From NCBI GenBank assembly GCA_963715895.1, contig OY970284.1, positions 3,100,001-3,164,000 of the forward strand: DNA of 64,000 bases, given 5' to 3'. Shown one piece after another: positions 33,582 through 42,560 of this stretch. Under the pieces are notes generated by a model that did not search any database, was not told the origin of the DNA, and saw only the letters and a list, made by a program, of their open reading frames with translations. Source of the DNA: JADGNZ01 sp963715895 (lineage in GTDB: Bacteria > Acidobacteriota > Thermoanaerobaculia > Gp7-AA8). The first letter of the stretch is position 1, and every line of letters begins with the position of its first letter. The translations under genes were made by a program, and so were the position numbers.

Positions 33582-34013
33582 TCACGTTCCTCGCGGGAAA
33601 GGCCAGAACAATGACGTGCCTTGGCGTACCAGATTCTTCGCCAGACCGCGATCGAAGGTCGCGACGGCGTCGAACGAACCTTGGCTGGCGACTGCAGCGA
33701 GAATCGCGTCTCCCAGCGCCGGTATTGGGCGGGGCCAGAGATTCAGAACCTGACTCCAGGCCACGTCATCAGTTGAGACGACACCCTTCATGGCCAGGAG
33801 ATCAGCTACGTCTTCAGCCACGCCCTTCGGGTCCTCGTGATAGAGCTGTGTAAGCACATAGATCATTTCCACGATCGTCATGCTGTGAAGCACCAGGGTG
33901 TGCTCCAGCGCAGCAGCTCCACGCATGAGCGCGGCCGCTTTTTCGCGTTGGTGTGCGTTCCGATCGGTCAGAAAGGAGATGAGCACGTTCGCATCGACGA
34001 GAACCTGTTTCAC
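33582..34013 (-). CDS. PIN-domain ribonuclease toxin (VapC-like)
   Basis: 143 residues of PIN fold. Acidic active-site residues: Asp8 (VLVDANVLISF), Glu49-like in TIVEMIYVL, Asp in ALGDAILAA and Asp in VATFDRGLAK. Toxins of this type cleave RNA, often tRNA or rRNA, with Mg2+. The start overlaps the stop of the upstream AbrB-type antitoxin gene by ATGA, giving a complete type II module. Confidence 0.88.
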   Translation of the reverse strand: MKQVLVDANVLISFLTDRNAHQREKAAALMRGAAALEHTLVLHSMTIVEMIYVLTQLYHEDPKGVAEDVADLLAMKGVVSTDDVAWSQVLNLWPRPIPALGDAILAAVASQGSFDAVATFDRGLAKNLVRQGTSLFWPFPRGT

Positions 34014-34246
34014 CGCCCCTTGAGACCCATGAGCTTTCTGGCCTTGCGAACGTCTTCAACGGCATCACCGGGGCCCACCTTGATCCTACCTTCACGGCCG
34101 AGGAACGCGGGGCTGGCAGCACTGACCAGGACGCGGTTGCCAACCACCTCCCATTGCAGGACGTCGCTGGGCCCTACCGCGAGTTTCTCCCGAATCTCCC
34201 TCGGCACGGTGGTCTGATTCTTCACGGTGATCGTCGACTTCGTCAC
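34010..34246 (-). CDS. AbrB/SpoVT-type antitoxin of the PIN module
   Basis: 78 residues from GTG 34246, which has GGAG about 7 bp upstream; an earlier frame start at 34321 lies upstream of the promoter and is unlikely. N-terminal swapped-hairpin DNA-binding domain: KSTITVKNQTTVPREIREKL ... DVLQWEVVGNRVLV. The C-terminal helix (AVEDVRKARKLMGLKGR) probably wraps the PIN toxin. Overlaps the toxin gene by 4 bp. Likely autorepresses through the inverted repeat around the -10 box. Confidence 0.85.
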   Translation of the reverse strand: MTKSTITVKNQTTVPREIREKLAVGPSDVLQWEVVGNRVLVSAASPAFLGREGRIKVGPGDAVEDVRKARKLMGLKGR

Positions 34247-34254
34247 GGGAATGC

Positions 34255-34294
34255 TCCTTACAAAAATAGTAGGATCGGTAAGGAATCGAGTCAA
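34255..34294 (-). promoter_or_regulatory. Promoter and operator of the AbrB/PIN module
   Basis: On the minus strand TTGACT (34289-34294), a 17-bp spacer and TACTAT (34266-34271). An inverted repeat GTAAGGA (34278-34284) and TCCTTAC (34255-34261) flanks the -10 box, well placed for autorepression by the antitoxin-toxin complex. The inner arm also contains the GGAG ribosome site. Confidence 0.7.
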
Positions 34295-34333
34295 GTGCTC
34301 AATCCAGAAACCGAAGAGCACCTTCTCCAGGCC

Positions 34334-34783
34334 CTACACCCCGAACTGCTGCAGATGGTGATCGATGTGTTTGTACATCAGCTCACCCCACTCCTTGCCG
34401 CTCAGTTTTCCGAAGAAAGCGTGGGTCTGTTTCGAGGCAGCGTCGGGGCCGTTGGCGACCAGACGGTCGATGAGATCGAGGAGCTTCTGCCGTTCGACGT
34501 CGAGTTCGCGCTCGTCGGCGACGACGAACGACGGATCGGTTGGAGAGTTCCTGCCGAACGGCTTCTCGCCGAGGATCGACGAACGGATGAAGGGCGTGAT
34601 CAGCTTGCCGAGGAAGGCCTGCTTCATCGGGCGGTCGCCGGTGCCGGTCTCGAGGGCGCGGGCGCAGTGCGTGACCATCTGCGCGGCATTCATCTTCCCC
34701 CACTGACGGGCGCTGCCGGCGTGGAGCACGCCGAGGCGTTGGCGGATCGAGTCGCGGTCGGTCTGATCGAAGAGAGTCTTCAT
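34334..34783 (-). CDS. DUF1569 (DinB-like) protein
   Basis: 149 residues from ATG 34783, preceded by GGAG. Matches the DUF1569 pattern: KMNAAQMVTHCARALETGTGD, GEKPFGRNSPTDPSFVV and the C-terminal GKLSGKEWGELMYKHIDHHLQQFGV. The three histidines His56-like, His138-like and HIDHH suggest the metal site of DinB-type four-helix bundles. Function not known; these proteins may be thiol-dependent transferases. Confidence 0.85.
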   Translation of the reverse strand: MKTLFDQTDRDSIRQRLGVLHAGSARQWGKMNAAQMVTHCARALETGTGDRPMKQAFLGKLITPFIRSSILGEKPFGRNSPTDPSFVVADERELDVERQKLLDLIDRLVANGPDAASKQTHAFFGKLSGKEWGELMYKHIDHHLQQFGV

Positions 34784-34873
34784 CGGATCTCCGGGGACAA
34801 TGTGATGGTTGACTGTAACACCGGAGTCGCGCGTCACAGATGACGGAAGACGACATCCTGTACTCTGTTTCCT

Positions 34874-37039
34874 ATGCCCTGCACGAAATCCATCCTTGCG
34901 ACCGCCATCATCTCCCTCCTGACAGGAGCACGGTTGATCGCTGACTGTTCACCATCCGTGACCGTGCAGGTGCCCTTGACCGCGTGCAAGTCCGGTACGG
35001 CGACGGCAGCCGTCACCGGCGTGGCCGGTGCGACCTACTCCTGGACGGTCGACGGCGGAACGATCGCCGGCGATGCCGCGGGGGATCGGGTCAACATCTC
35101 CCTCGGCACGAACGCGGCGGCGACTGTGTCGGTCACCGTGACGGCGGCCGGTTGTGTATCGCATGGCAGCGGCGTCATCGCGTTGCATGATCCATTCAAC
35201 GTCCGCATCGCAGCCATCCCGGCCGCACGTGCAGGCGAGCCGCTGACGATTTCCTGGGCATACGACAACGGCGCGCCGGCACATCAGACGATCTCCGGAG
35301 CGGACTTCGGAAATGTCTCGCTGGAACCTTCCATCCGCAGCTACACCTACACCCCGCAGACGAGCGGCGACAGGCAGGTGGTGATCGACGCCGCGCTGCC
35401 GGCGCAGGCCGGGTCCGCCCCTCCGTCGTCGAGACAACGCGCCGTGGCCAAGAGTCCCGTCTCCGCATCAACGTGTGCCACCGTGCATGGCGCGACGTCT
35501 TACACGGTCGGTCTCTGCGCAGAACCGGCAGTCATCGTCGACGGTCCTCTCTCCGTCGTCAGCGGCTCGAGCTTCCAGCTCAGCGTCCGTCCGCAACCGG
35601 GGGCAGTGGCCACCTGGGCCATTACCAACGGCTCGCCGGCCACAGCCACGGGTGACAGTGTAATGATCACGGCGGGACCGAGCGGCACGGTCGGCGTCAG
35701 CGTGCGGCTCGCGCGCGGAGCTTGTGTCGGTCAGCTCGACCGCGGCATCGACATCACCGCGCAGGCGGTCTGCAACAATCCCAAGGTCGTCGTCAGCGCC
35801 GGCCCGGTCGGTTGCGGCTCGGCGATCGTCAATGCCGCATTCACCGGCACGCCGCCGTTCAAGGGGATGTGGTCGGACGGCGCACAATTCGATACCAGCG
35901 CCACGACGCTGACCCGAATGGTCACCATGCCCGGCAACTACAGCATCGTCAGTTTCGAGGACGCCGCCTGTGCCGGATCTTCATCAGGAATGGCGGTGAT
36001 CTCGGCGGTCGGTCCGACGGCGACGATCGTCGGGAAGGCCAACAATTGCATCGGCACCGACAAGCTCACCGTGCAGTTCACCGGCAAGCCGCCCTTCTCC
36101 GGAGCCTGGCTCGACGGCACCGGCTTCCTGACCAGTGAAATGCAGATCGAGAAGCCGGTTACGGCCACCGGCCCGAACGGGGTCGCCTACGGCTACGACG
36201 GCACCGATTGCCGCCTGGGGATCGTGGGAAGCGTTCAGGGCAACCAGCCGGTGACGTTGCACGCGGAACGATTCTGCCTTTCGCCCGACTTCGACAATGT
36301 CGTACTCGTCTACGCCACCGTTGATAAGAACTTCACCAATCCACTGACCGTCACCTGGTCCGACGGCGTGACCACGTCGGCGGACGGTTATCCGGCGTAT
36401 CGCGTTGGTGTAAAGCCGGATCAGACGACGACGTACACAATCGTCAGCGGGCACGACGCCAATTGTCCGGCCATCATCGGCACGCCGGCCTCCGTCACCG
36501 TCTACGCCAGCCCCATCCCCGACTTCGAGCTCGGCGTCGGCGACATTTGCACAGGCATTACGAAGACAGCGTCGCTGGTGACCCCACCGCCGGCCGACGC
36601 GATGGTGAATTGGTTCATCGACAACGGCAGCATCGTTTCCGGTCAGGGAACGAGCTCGGTGCAATACCAGACCGGCGTCCCCGGGACGATGGTCCTCGGC
36701 TGTACGTTCACCTATCCCGACAGCCGCTGCCCCACTTCGCACCGAGGGACGGCACGGATCGACGCCGATCCGGTCGGGACGCTCTCGCTGGCCAAACCGC
36801 AGATTTCATCAGGCCAGACGGTTCTCATCACCTTCACCGTCGACACCGCCACCTGGACCTGGAATCTCCACGACTCGGCGAATCAAAACATCCCCTTCAT
36901 TGGCCTTTGCGGCGCGCACATCACCTGCCAGGCGCAATATTCGAGCACGCAGGTCGGCACGACGAACATCACCCTGGATATGGAGGGATTCTGTTCGAAC
37001 AAGAAATCCGTGTCGGTGCCGTTGACGATTGTGCCGTGA
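34874..37039 (+). CDS. Large secreted Ig-like/PKD-like protein, copy 1
   Basis: 721 residues, exported (MPCTKSILATAIISLLTGARLIADC). Beta-rich modules with paired cysteines: SPSVTVQVPLTACKSGTATA, YSWTVDGGTIAGDAAGD, GSSFQLSVRPQPGAVATWAI and repeated FTGTPPFKGMWSDG / FTGKPPFSGAWLDG blocks of about 90 residues. Such Cys-paired blocks are reminiscent of gliding/adhesion repeat modules. Followed by a paralogue with the same order of modules. No enzyme motif; surface or secreted structural protein by inference. Confidence 0.75.
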   Translation: MPCTKSILATAIISLLTGARLIADCSPSVTVQVPLTACKSGTATAAVTGVAGATYSWTVDGGTIAGDAAGDRVNISLGTNAAATVSVTVTAAGCVSHGSGVIALHDPFNVRIAAIPAARAGEPLTISWAYDNGAPAHQTISGADFGNVSLEPSIRSYTYTPQTSGDRQVVIDAALPAQAGSAPPSSRQRAVAKSPVSASTCATVHGATSYTVGLCAEPAVIVDGPLSVVSGSSFQLSVRPQPGAVATWAITNGSPATATGDSVMITAGPSGTVGVSVRLARGACVGQLDRGIDITAQAVCNNPKVVVSAGPVGCGSAIVNAAFTGTPPFKGMWSDGAQFDTSATTLTRMVTMPGNYSIVSFEDAACAGSSSGMAVISAVGPTATIVGKANNCIGTDKLTVQFTGKPPFSGAWLDGTGFLTSEMQIEKPVTATGPNGVAYGYDGTDCRLGIVGSVQGNQPVTLHAERFCLSPDFDNVVLVYATVDKNFTNPLTVTWSDGVTTSADGYPAYRVGVKPDQTTTYTIVSGHDANCPAIIGTPASVTVYASPIPDFELGVGDICTGITKTASLVTPPPADAMVNWFIDNGSIVSGQGTSSVQYQTGVPGTMVLGCTFTYPDSRCPTSHRGTARIDADPVGTLSLAKPQISSGQTVLITFTVDTATWTWNLHDSANQNIPFIGLCGAHITCQAQYSSTQVGTTNITLDMEGFCSNKKSVSVPLTIVP

Positions 37040-37040
37040 T

Positions 37041-37210
37041 GCGGGGTTGCGAGGTCTCGGGGTTGCGGAGTTGCCAGGTTGCTAAGTTGCTAAGTTGCCA
37101 GGTTGCTAAGTTGCTAAGTTGCCAGGTTGCTAAGTTGCTAAGTTGCTGGCCTTCACGTTTTTAGCAACCCGGCAACCCAGCAACCCAGCAACCGAGCAAC
37201 CCAGCAACCC
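37041..37210. repeat. GTTGCTAA / GTTGCCAG octamer array hairpin
   Basis: One GGGGTTGCGAGGTCTC word, then about eleven octamers GTTGCTAA or GTTGCCAG in the pattern two-to-one (37071-37147), then the complementary AGCAACCC/CGGCAACC octamers to 37210. The clearest octamer array in the window, lying between two paralogous secreted-protein genes. Confidence 0.9.
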
Positions 37211-37232
37211 CCAATTCAGTTACCCTATACAC

Positions 37233-39443
37233 ATGCCCGGCAGAAAATCGTTCGCGATGGCTGTCGCTTTGTCTCTGGCCGCGGTGCGTCTGATCGCTGA
37301 CTGTCCGTCGACTGTCACCGTGCAGGTGCCGGCGACGGCCTGCAAATCGGGCACGGCGACCGCGTCCGTTCTCGGCATTCTGGGCGCTTCCTATGCCTGG
37401 ACGGTCGACGGCGGCACGATCGCCGGCGATACCACCGGCGACCACATCGCCATCACCCTCGGCACGGGCGCGAAGGCGGTGGTGTCGGTCACGATGACGA
37501 CGGCTGGCTGCGTCTCGCACGGCGCCGGCCTCATTACGCTGCGCGCTCCTTTCGACGTCCACGTGGCCGCCATCCCCGCATCACGCGCCAGTGAGCCGCT
37601 GACGGTCTCGTGGTCGTACGACAACGGCACGCCGGCGCAGCAGACCATCTCCGGCGATTTCGGGACCGTCTCTTTGCCGCCCGCGGCACGCAGCTATTCG
37701 TATACGCCGCAGACGAGCGGCAACAAGCAGTTCGTCGTCGACGCAACGCTCGCCGGGACCGCCGTCGTCACGGCTCCGGCGACGAGACAACGCGCCGTCT
37801 CGAAGAGTCCCGTCACCGCTTCGACCTGCTCGGCGGCACACACCTCGGTGGCCTATGTGGTCGACGCATGCACCGAACCGCCTGTGATCGTCGACGGCCC
37901 CTCTTCCGTCGTCGTCGGGACGAGCTTCCAACTCACCGTCCGTTCGCAACCGGGGGCGGTAGCCACCTGGACGATCGCCAACGGCTCGCCCTCCACGGCG
38001 ACGGGCGACAGCGTGACCATCACGCCGGCATCGGTCGGCAGCGTCGACGTCACCGTCGAATTGACGCGCGGCGCCTGCCTCGGCCGCCTGGCCCGCAGCG
38101 TCGCCGTCACGCCGAAGCTCGACTGCGACAGCCCGAAGGTCTCCGTCAGCACCGGCGCGATCTCCTGCGGCTCGGCCATCGTGAACGCCACGTTCACCGG
38201 CGCGCCGCCGTTCCACGGAAAGTGGTCGGACGGTCTTCTGTTCAACACCGACACGATGACACTGGCCCGCGAGGTCGCCATCCCCGGCAACTACAGCATC
38301 TCCGAATTCCAGGACGCTGCCTGCTCCGGCCCGGCCTCGAACATCGCCATCGTGCCGCAACTCATTTCTACGGCGACGGTCTATGGATACAGTGCTTGCG
38401 CGGGTCTCGACTCAGCCTACGTTCAGTTCACGGGCAAGCCGCCCTTCTCGGGGTGCTGGAGCGATGAGACCTGCTTCCAGACAAACCAGACCAGTATCTC
38501 GAAATTGATCACGACGGAGGGAACGAACACGCTTGTGTCCGGAAAGGACGGCAACGGCTGCAGTCTGGCGATCACCGGCTCTGTGCAAGGCATCCCTAGG
38601 CCGAGGGTCGTTCTCAAGCACGAATGCTCCACGCTGTCTGGCCCCCCTGAGGCTACGCTATGGGTCACAACGACCGGCTCGTCTCCCAAGGGTTTGGAGT
38701 CGACGTGGTCCGACGGCGTAAAGGTGAATTTCGCACGCGGGGTCTCACCGTCGGCGACCACGACCTACACGGTTACGAGTGTCACCAGTCCCAACGGCTG
38801 TCCGGTAGTCTTCGATTCACCGCAGTCGTACACGTTCTACCCGACCCCCGTCCCCGACATAACCGTACCAGTCAGCAGCACCTGCCCCGGGGCAACGGGG
38901 ACGGTGTCGGTCACCCCGCCGCCGCCCGGCACGCAGATCCAATGGTCGGTCTCCAGCGGCCCACTTTTCGGCCAGCAAACGAGCTCGGTGCTTGTTTCCG
39001 GCCAGGGAACGAGCACGGTGCAATACCTTGTGGGCGCCAATTACAGCCCCGACAACTACGGAAGCGTTTACTTCAGTTGCACATTCACCTTTGCCGACCC
39101 GGACCGCTGCCCGCTGACGAGCGGCCAGGGCCTGACGGTAAATCCGGTCAATCCTGCCCCCGGCTCGGTCAATGTGAGCCCGCCGTATTTCTCCGCCGGG
39201 AAAACAGGCGACGTCTCGTTCTCCTTTGGCAAGGACACGGCCAGTTGGTCGATCAGCAATTATCCTTTTAACGATCCCATCACGATGAGCCCCTGCGTCG
39301 TCGACCCCGTCTCCGGAACCACGACCTGCCACGGGGTTTACACGAGCACACACGGCCCAGGCAATTCGCAGGTCACGCTGCACCAGACCGGTCGTTGCGG
39401 CGGCACGAAAGACATTTCGACGATCGTGCAGCTTCTGAACTGA
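37233..39443 (+). CDS. Large secreted Ig-like/PKD-like protein, copy 2
   Basis: 736 residues from ATG 37233 (an earlier in-frame ATG at 37143 lies within the repeat array). Paralogue of the upstream gene: signal peptide AVALSLAAVRLIADC, then VTVQVPATACKSGTATA, YAWTVDGGTIAGDTTGD, FTGAPPFHGKWSDG and FTGKPPFSGCWSDE blocks in the same order. The C-terminal third diverges more. Tandem duplication followed by divergence; the octamer array sits at the duplication junction. Function unknown. Confidence 0.75.
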   Translation: MPGRKSFAMAVALSLAAVRLIADCPSTVTVQVPATACKSGTATASVLGILGASYAWTVDGGTIAGDTTGDHIAITLGTGAKAVVSVTMTTAGCVSHGAGLITLRAPFDVHVAAIPASRASEPLTVSWSYDNGTPAQQTISGDFGTVSLPPAARSYSYTPQTSGNKQFVVDATLAGTAVVTAPATRQRAVSKSPVTASTCSAAHTSVAYVVDACTEPPVIVDGPSSVVVGTSFQLTVRSQPGAVATWTIANGSPSTATGDSVTITPASVGSVDVTVELTRGACLGRLARSVAVTPKLDCDSPKVSVSTGAISCGSAIVNATFTGAPPFHGKWSDGLLFNTDTMTLAREVAIPGNYSISEFQDAACSGPASNIAIVPQLISTATVYGYSACAGLDSAYVQFTGKPPFSGCWSDETCFQTNQTSISKLITTEGTNTLVSGKDGNGCSLAITGSVQGIPRPRVVLKHECSTLSGPPEATLWVTTTGSSPKGLESTWSDGVKVNFARGVSPSATTTYTVTSVTSPNGCPVVFDSPQSYTFYPTPVPDITVPVSSTCPGATGTVSVTPPPPGTQIQWSVSSGPLFGQQTSSVLVSGQGTSTVQYLVGANYSPDNYGSVYFSCTFTFADPDRCPLTSGQGLTVNPVNPAPGSVNVSPPYFSAGKTGDVSFSFGKDTASWSISNYPFNDPITMSPCVVDPVSGTTTCHGVYTSTHGPGNSQVTLHQTGRCGGTKDISTIVQLLN

Positions 39444-39448
39444 GACGA

Positions 39449-39874
39449 ATGAGGAGCGGACGAGGCGTCCGCTCCCAGCGGCATCCGGATCGTTTCCCCG
39501 AGGACTTCAGATTTCAGCTCACCGCCGAGGAGACCGGCTCTTTGAGGTCACAAACTGTGACCTCAAAGGAGGGGCGGGGCGGCCGGCGCTATTTGCCCTG
39601 GGCCTTCACGGAGCACGGCGCACTCATGGCGGCCGCGGTGTTGAACAACCCTCGCGCCGTCGAGATGAGCGTTTTCGTGGTCCGAGCCTTCGTCCGTTTG
39701 CGGGAGTTCGCGCGCGGTCACACCGAGATTGCAATCCGACTCGAAGCACTCGAACAGAAGGTGACCGGACATGACGAAGATCTTCGCGAGATGTTCAACG
39801 CGCTCCGGGCGCTTCTGACCCCCTCGCCACGAACCGGGCGCGAGATCGGGTTCGTGAAGAAGGGCGGCGGATAA
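39449..39874 (+). pseudogene. 5'-truncated ORF6N-domain protein
   Basis: The frame gives RFPEDFRFQLTAEE, then RRYLPWAFTEHGALMAAAVLNN, MSVFVVRAFVRLRE and a C-terminal coiled segment, the usual second half of ORF6N DNA-binding proteins. In intact members about 50 residues including the start of the ORF6N domain precede RFPEDF; here they are replaced by unrelated MRSGRGVRSQRHPD. The gene directly follows the secreted-protein stop by 5 bp with no ribosome site. A relic of an accessory gene; an in-frame short product cannot be excluded. Confidence 0.7.
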
Positions 39875-40028
39875 ACGCGACGACTCATCGCGCTACAATG
39901 CTCCCAGCGTTTGGGACGCATCCAGTCCGCGGAAAGGGCCGTGCCCACCCACTGATCATCATCGAAGGTACGAACCTTCTTTCAGCCTGACCGTGCGGAC
40001 TCCAGGCATGCCATGAAAGGAGTTTCGT

Positions 40029-41834
40029 ATGTCGGACGCCCTTCCTCTCCCGCCCCATCCCCACCTCGGCTACTACAGGAAACTGGCCAAGGATCTCCTC
40101 AAGGCCTGCGCCTCGGACGCCCATCCCACGGCGTTGCGCGCGTGGGTGAAGCAATTCGTCAGCGCCGAACAGATCGAGCGGGTGGAATCGCGCCTGCGAT
40201 CGTCGACGATCGGCAAGCTCACCGAAGCGCAGTACTTCATCGCCCGCGCGCACGGCTTTGCGAGCTGGCCGAAGTTCGCGCGGCATGTCGACGATCTGCA
40301 GCACGCCGGCTCGCCTGACGCGATCTTCGAGCAGGCCGCCGATGCCATCGTCTCCGGCGACATCGCCACGCTGCGCCGGCTGCTCGACGAGAGTCCGGAG
40401 CTGATCCGGCAGCGATCGAGCCGCGATCATCGCTCGACGCTCCTGCACTACGTCTCGGCGAACGGCATCGAAGACTTTCGTCAGCGGACGCCGCCGAACA
40501 TCGTCGACATCGCGCGGCTGCTGCTCGATGACGGCGCCGAGGTGAATGCGGAGTCCGACGCCTACGGCGGCCACTCGATGACGCTCGGTCTCACCGCCAC
40601 CAGCGTGCATCCCGAGGCCGCCGGAGTGCAGATCGCGCTGATGGAGCTGCTGCTCGACCGCCGCGCGATGATCGAGCGCGCGCCGGGCGAGGCGGTGTGC
40701 GGATGCCTGGCGAATGGCCGGCCGTTGGCCGCCCGATTCCTTGCCGAACATGGCGCGTATCTCGACTTCGAAAATGCAGCCGGCGTCGATCGCCTCGATC
40801 GCGTGAAGGAGCTCTTGGAAGCGACGCCTGAAGAAGAGCGGGGGAAGGGATTCGTCTGGGCGTGCGCCTACGGCCATAACGACGTCGTCGCCTTCCTGCT
40901 CGACTACGGTGTCGATCCAGCCGCCGGCGCCGATGTCGATATGACCGGACTGCACCTCGCGGCGCACGAAGGCCATCTCGACACGGTCAAGCTGCTCCTG
41001 GCCCACAACGCTCCGCTCGAGGCGAAGAACGTCTACGGCGGAACGGTCCTCGGCCAGACGTTGTGGTCGGTGATCCACCATCCCATGCCCGCGCACCGTG
41101 AGATCGTCGCGACGCTCGTCGCCGCCGGCGCCAAGGTGGGCGACGACTGGTTCACCGGCCATCGTGACATCGACGAGCTCCTTCTCCGCGCGCGTCCGAG
41201 CGAGCCGGAGGATGCCGATCCGATCCACGACCTGCTGCGGCGCGGAAGACGAGCGCGGTTCGAAACCCCCGACCAATCGCGCGACCTGTTCGCCGAGGCA
41301 GCGGCGACGGCGCGCCGGAGCGGCGCGCGGCGCGAGCTGGTGGAAGCGCTCAAGGGCATCGCGCAGATCGACCGCGACCTCGGCCGCCGCGCGGAGGCGC
41401 TGCCGTTCTACGAGGAGGCGGTGGCCGTCTGCCGCGAGATCGGCGATCCTCTCCTCCTCGCACACACCCTCCGCCACCTCGGCGATCTCCATCACGACGA
41501 CAGCCGCGACGACCTCGCCGAACCGCTATCCGCCGAGGCGCTGGCGCTGGTTCGAACGTCGGATGCGCCGCCGCTGGATCTTGCCAACGCCGTTCGCAGC
41601 CTCGCCGTCATCAAGGACAGCGCCGAGCTGTGGGAAGAAGCCTTCCATCTCTACGTGGCCACGAATGTCCCCCCCGGCGTCGCCGAATCGGCCCTGCGTT
41701 TGGCGAAGGTGGCGCAGGGCGACCGCGACCGCGCCCAAGAGTGGCTACGCATCGCCACCGCCGCAGCAGAGGCGTCAGGCGACGACAACGTCAGGCGGCG
41801 GGTGCGGGCGGTCGGGGAGGAGATGGGACGGTAG
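40029..41834 (+). CDS. Ankyrin-repeat and TPR protein
   Basis: 601 residues, cytoplasmic. N-terminal helical domain (YYRKLAKDLLKACASDAHPTALRAWVK), then ankyrin-like repeats between about 95 and 400 (LLHYVSANG ... IVDIARLLLDDGAEVNAES; DMTGLHLAAHEGHLDTVKLLLAHNAPLEAKN; REIVATLVAAGAKVG) and a TPR-like C-terminal half (RRELVEALKGIAQIDRDLGRRAEALPFYEEAVAVC, ALVRTSDAPPLDLANAVRSLAVI). GAAAGGAG about 9 bp upstream of ATG 40029. A protein-protein interaction scaffold; partners unknown. Confidence 0.85.
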   Translation: MSDALPLPPHPHLGYYRKLAKDLLKACASDAHPTALRAWVKQFVSAEQIERVESRLRSSTIGKLTEAQYFIARAHGFASWPKFARHVDDLQHAGSPDAIFEQAADAIVSGDIATLRRLLDESPELIRQRSSRDHRSTLLHYVSANGIEDFRQRTPPNIVDIARLLLDDGAEVNAESDAYGGHSMTLGLTATSVHPEAAGVQIALMELLLDRRAMIERAPGEAVCGCLANGRPLAARFLAEHGAYLDFENAAGVDRLDRVKELLEATPEEERGKGFVWACAYGHNDVVAFLLDYGVDPAAGADVDMTGLHLAAHEGHLDTVKLLLAHNAPLEAKNVYGGTVLGQTLWSVIHHPMPAHREIVATLVAAGAKVGDDWFTGHRDIDELLLRARPSEPEDADPIHDLLRRGRRARFETPDQSRDLFAEAAATARRSGARRELVEALKGIAQIDRDLGRRAEALPFYEEAVAVCREIGDPLLLAHTLRHLGDLHHDDSRDDLAEPLSAEALALVRTSDAPPLDLANAVRSLAVIKDSAELWEEAFHLYVATNVPPGVAESALRLAKVAQGDRDRAQEWLRIATAAAEASGDDNVRRRVRAVGEEMGR

Positions 41835-41889
41835 CATCGCAAGTCCCGTCTGCCGTCCAGCCATGCATGTCCCCGCAAGCCGGAGAGCT

Positions 41890-41999
41890 ATGTGGCACAG
41901 ACACTCTTGTCTGTGCCCCCGCCGAAGCCACACGCCCATGAGGGCTTGCATCTCAAAGTCGTCGCGAAACCGGCACAGACAAGAGTGTCTGTGCCACAT
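41890..41999. repeat. 28-bp perfect inverted repeat (GTGGCACAGACACTCTTGTC type)
   Basis: Arms at 41890-41917 and 41972-41999 are exact reverse complements over 28 bp, with a 54-bp loop. Each arm is itself partly palindromic (GGCACAGACA ... TGTCTGTGCC). It lies between the converging ankyrin gene and the gene at 42050. A REP/BIME-type element of a family different from the word arrays. Confidence 0.85.
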
Positions 42000-42049
42000 C
42001 GGTCTCCCTATTGGCTCATCGACTACTCGTAGCAAGGGTTTCGGGGGCG

Positions 42050-42538
42050 TTACTTCTTCGGCTTCTTCTTTCGCGGTCCCTTGCGGCCGAGGTCGCGCTT
42101 GAGACGGGCGACGAGCCTGGCCATCGTCAGATCATCGCGCGCCAGCCCCTTGGCAATGGCATACGAGTCCATGGCCTTCTCGGCGACCGGGGCCATGCGC
42201 AGTTCGATGGTGTAGCTCAGGCTGGCCAGCAGGTTCGCGATCTGATCGCGGACCGAACGGAAGGCCGCTTCGAACTGCAGCGCCGCCTCCGCCTCGGCGG
42301 AGTCGAACCGTACCGTGTCGCGCAGCCCGGCGTGGCTATCGACGGCCGCCATCATCGAGCGGATGAACTTCTTCGGTACGGTTCGACGCCCGCTGATGCG
42401 CTTCCTGGTCGCCGCATGAGGTGCTTTCAGCCCCGGAATACGGATCGCGGCGGCCTTGAGAGCCCTTTTCACCGCCGCCGCACGTTGTTCGGACCGTGTA
42501 ATCGTCGGAATCGCTCTTCCAGCCATGCTTCCCTCCAT
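42050..42538 (-). CDS. Conserved-looking basic protein of unknown function
   Basis: 162 residues (or 158 from the second Met at 42526). Highly basic ends (RKRISGRRTVPKKF; RLKRDLGRKGPRKKKPKK) and a central helical part (FDSAEAEAALQFEAAFRSVRDQIANLLASLSYTIELRMAPVAEKAMDSYAIAK). The basic tail suggests nucleic-acid binding. No family is recognised. Its 5' end abuts a 42-bp tandem repeat. Confidence 0.6.
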   Translation of the reverse strand: MEGSMAGRAIPTITRSEQRAAAVKRALKAAAIRIPGLKAPHAATRKRISGRRTVPKKFIRSMMAAVDSHAGLRDTVRFDSAEAEAALQFEAAFRSVRDQIANLLASLSYTIELRMAPVAEKAMDSYAIAKGLARDDLTMARLVARLKRDLGRKGPRKKKPKK

Positions 42539-42560
42539 TCATGTCGACGGATCCGTTCCT

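Noticed and set aside
39885..41495. 536-codon frame antisense to the ankyrin gene
   Set aside because: Shadow of the ankyrin/TPR coding frame, with no ribosome site or recognisable domain.
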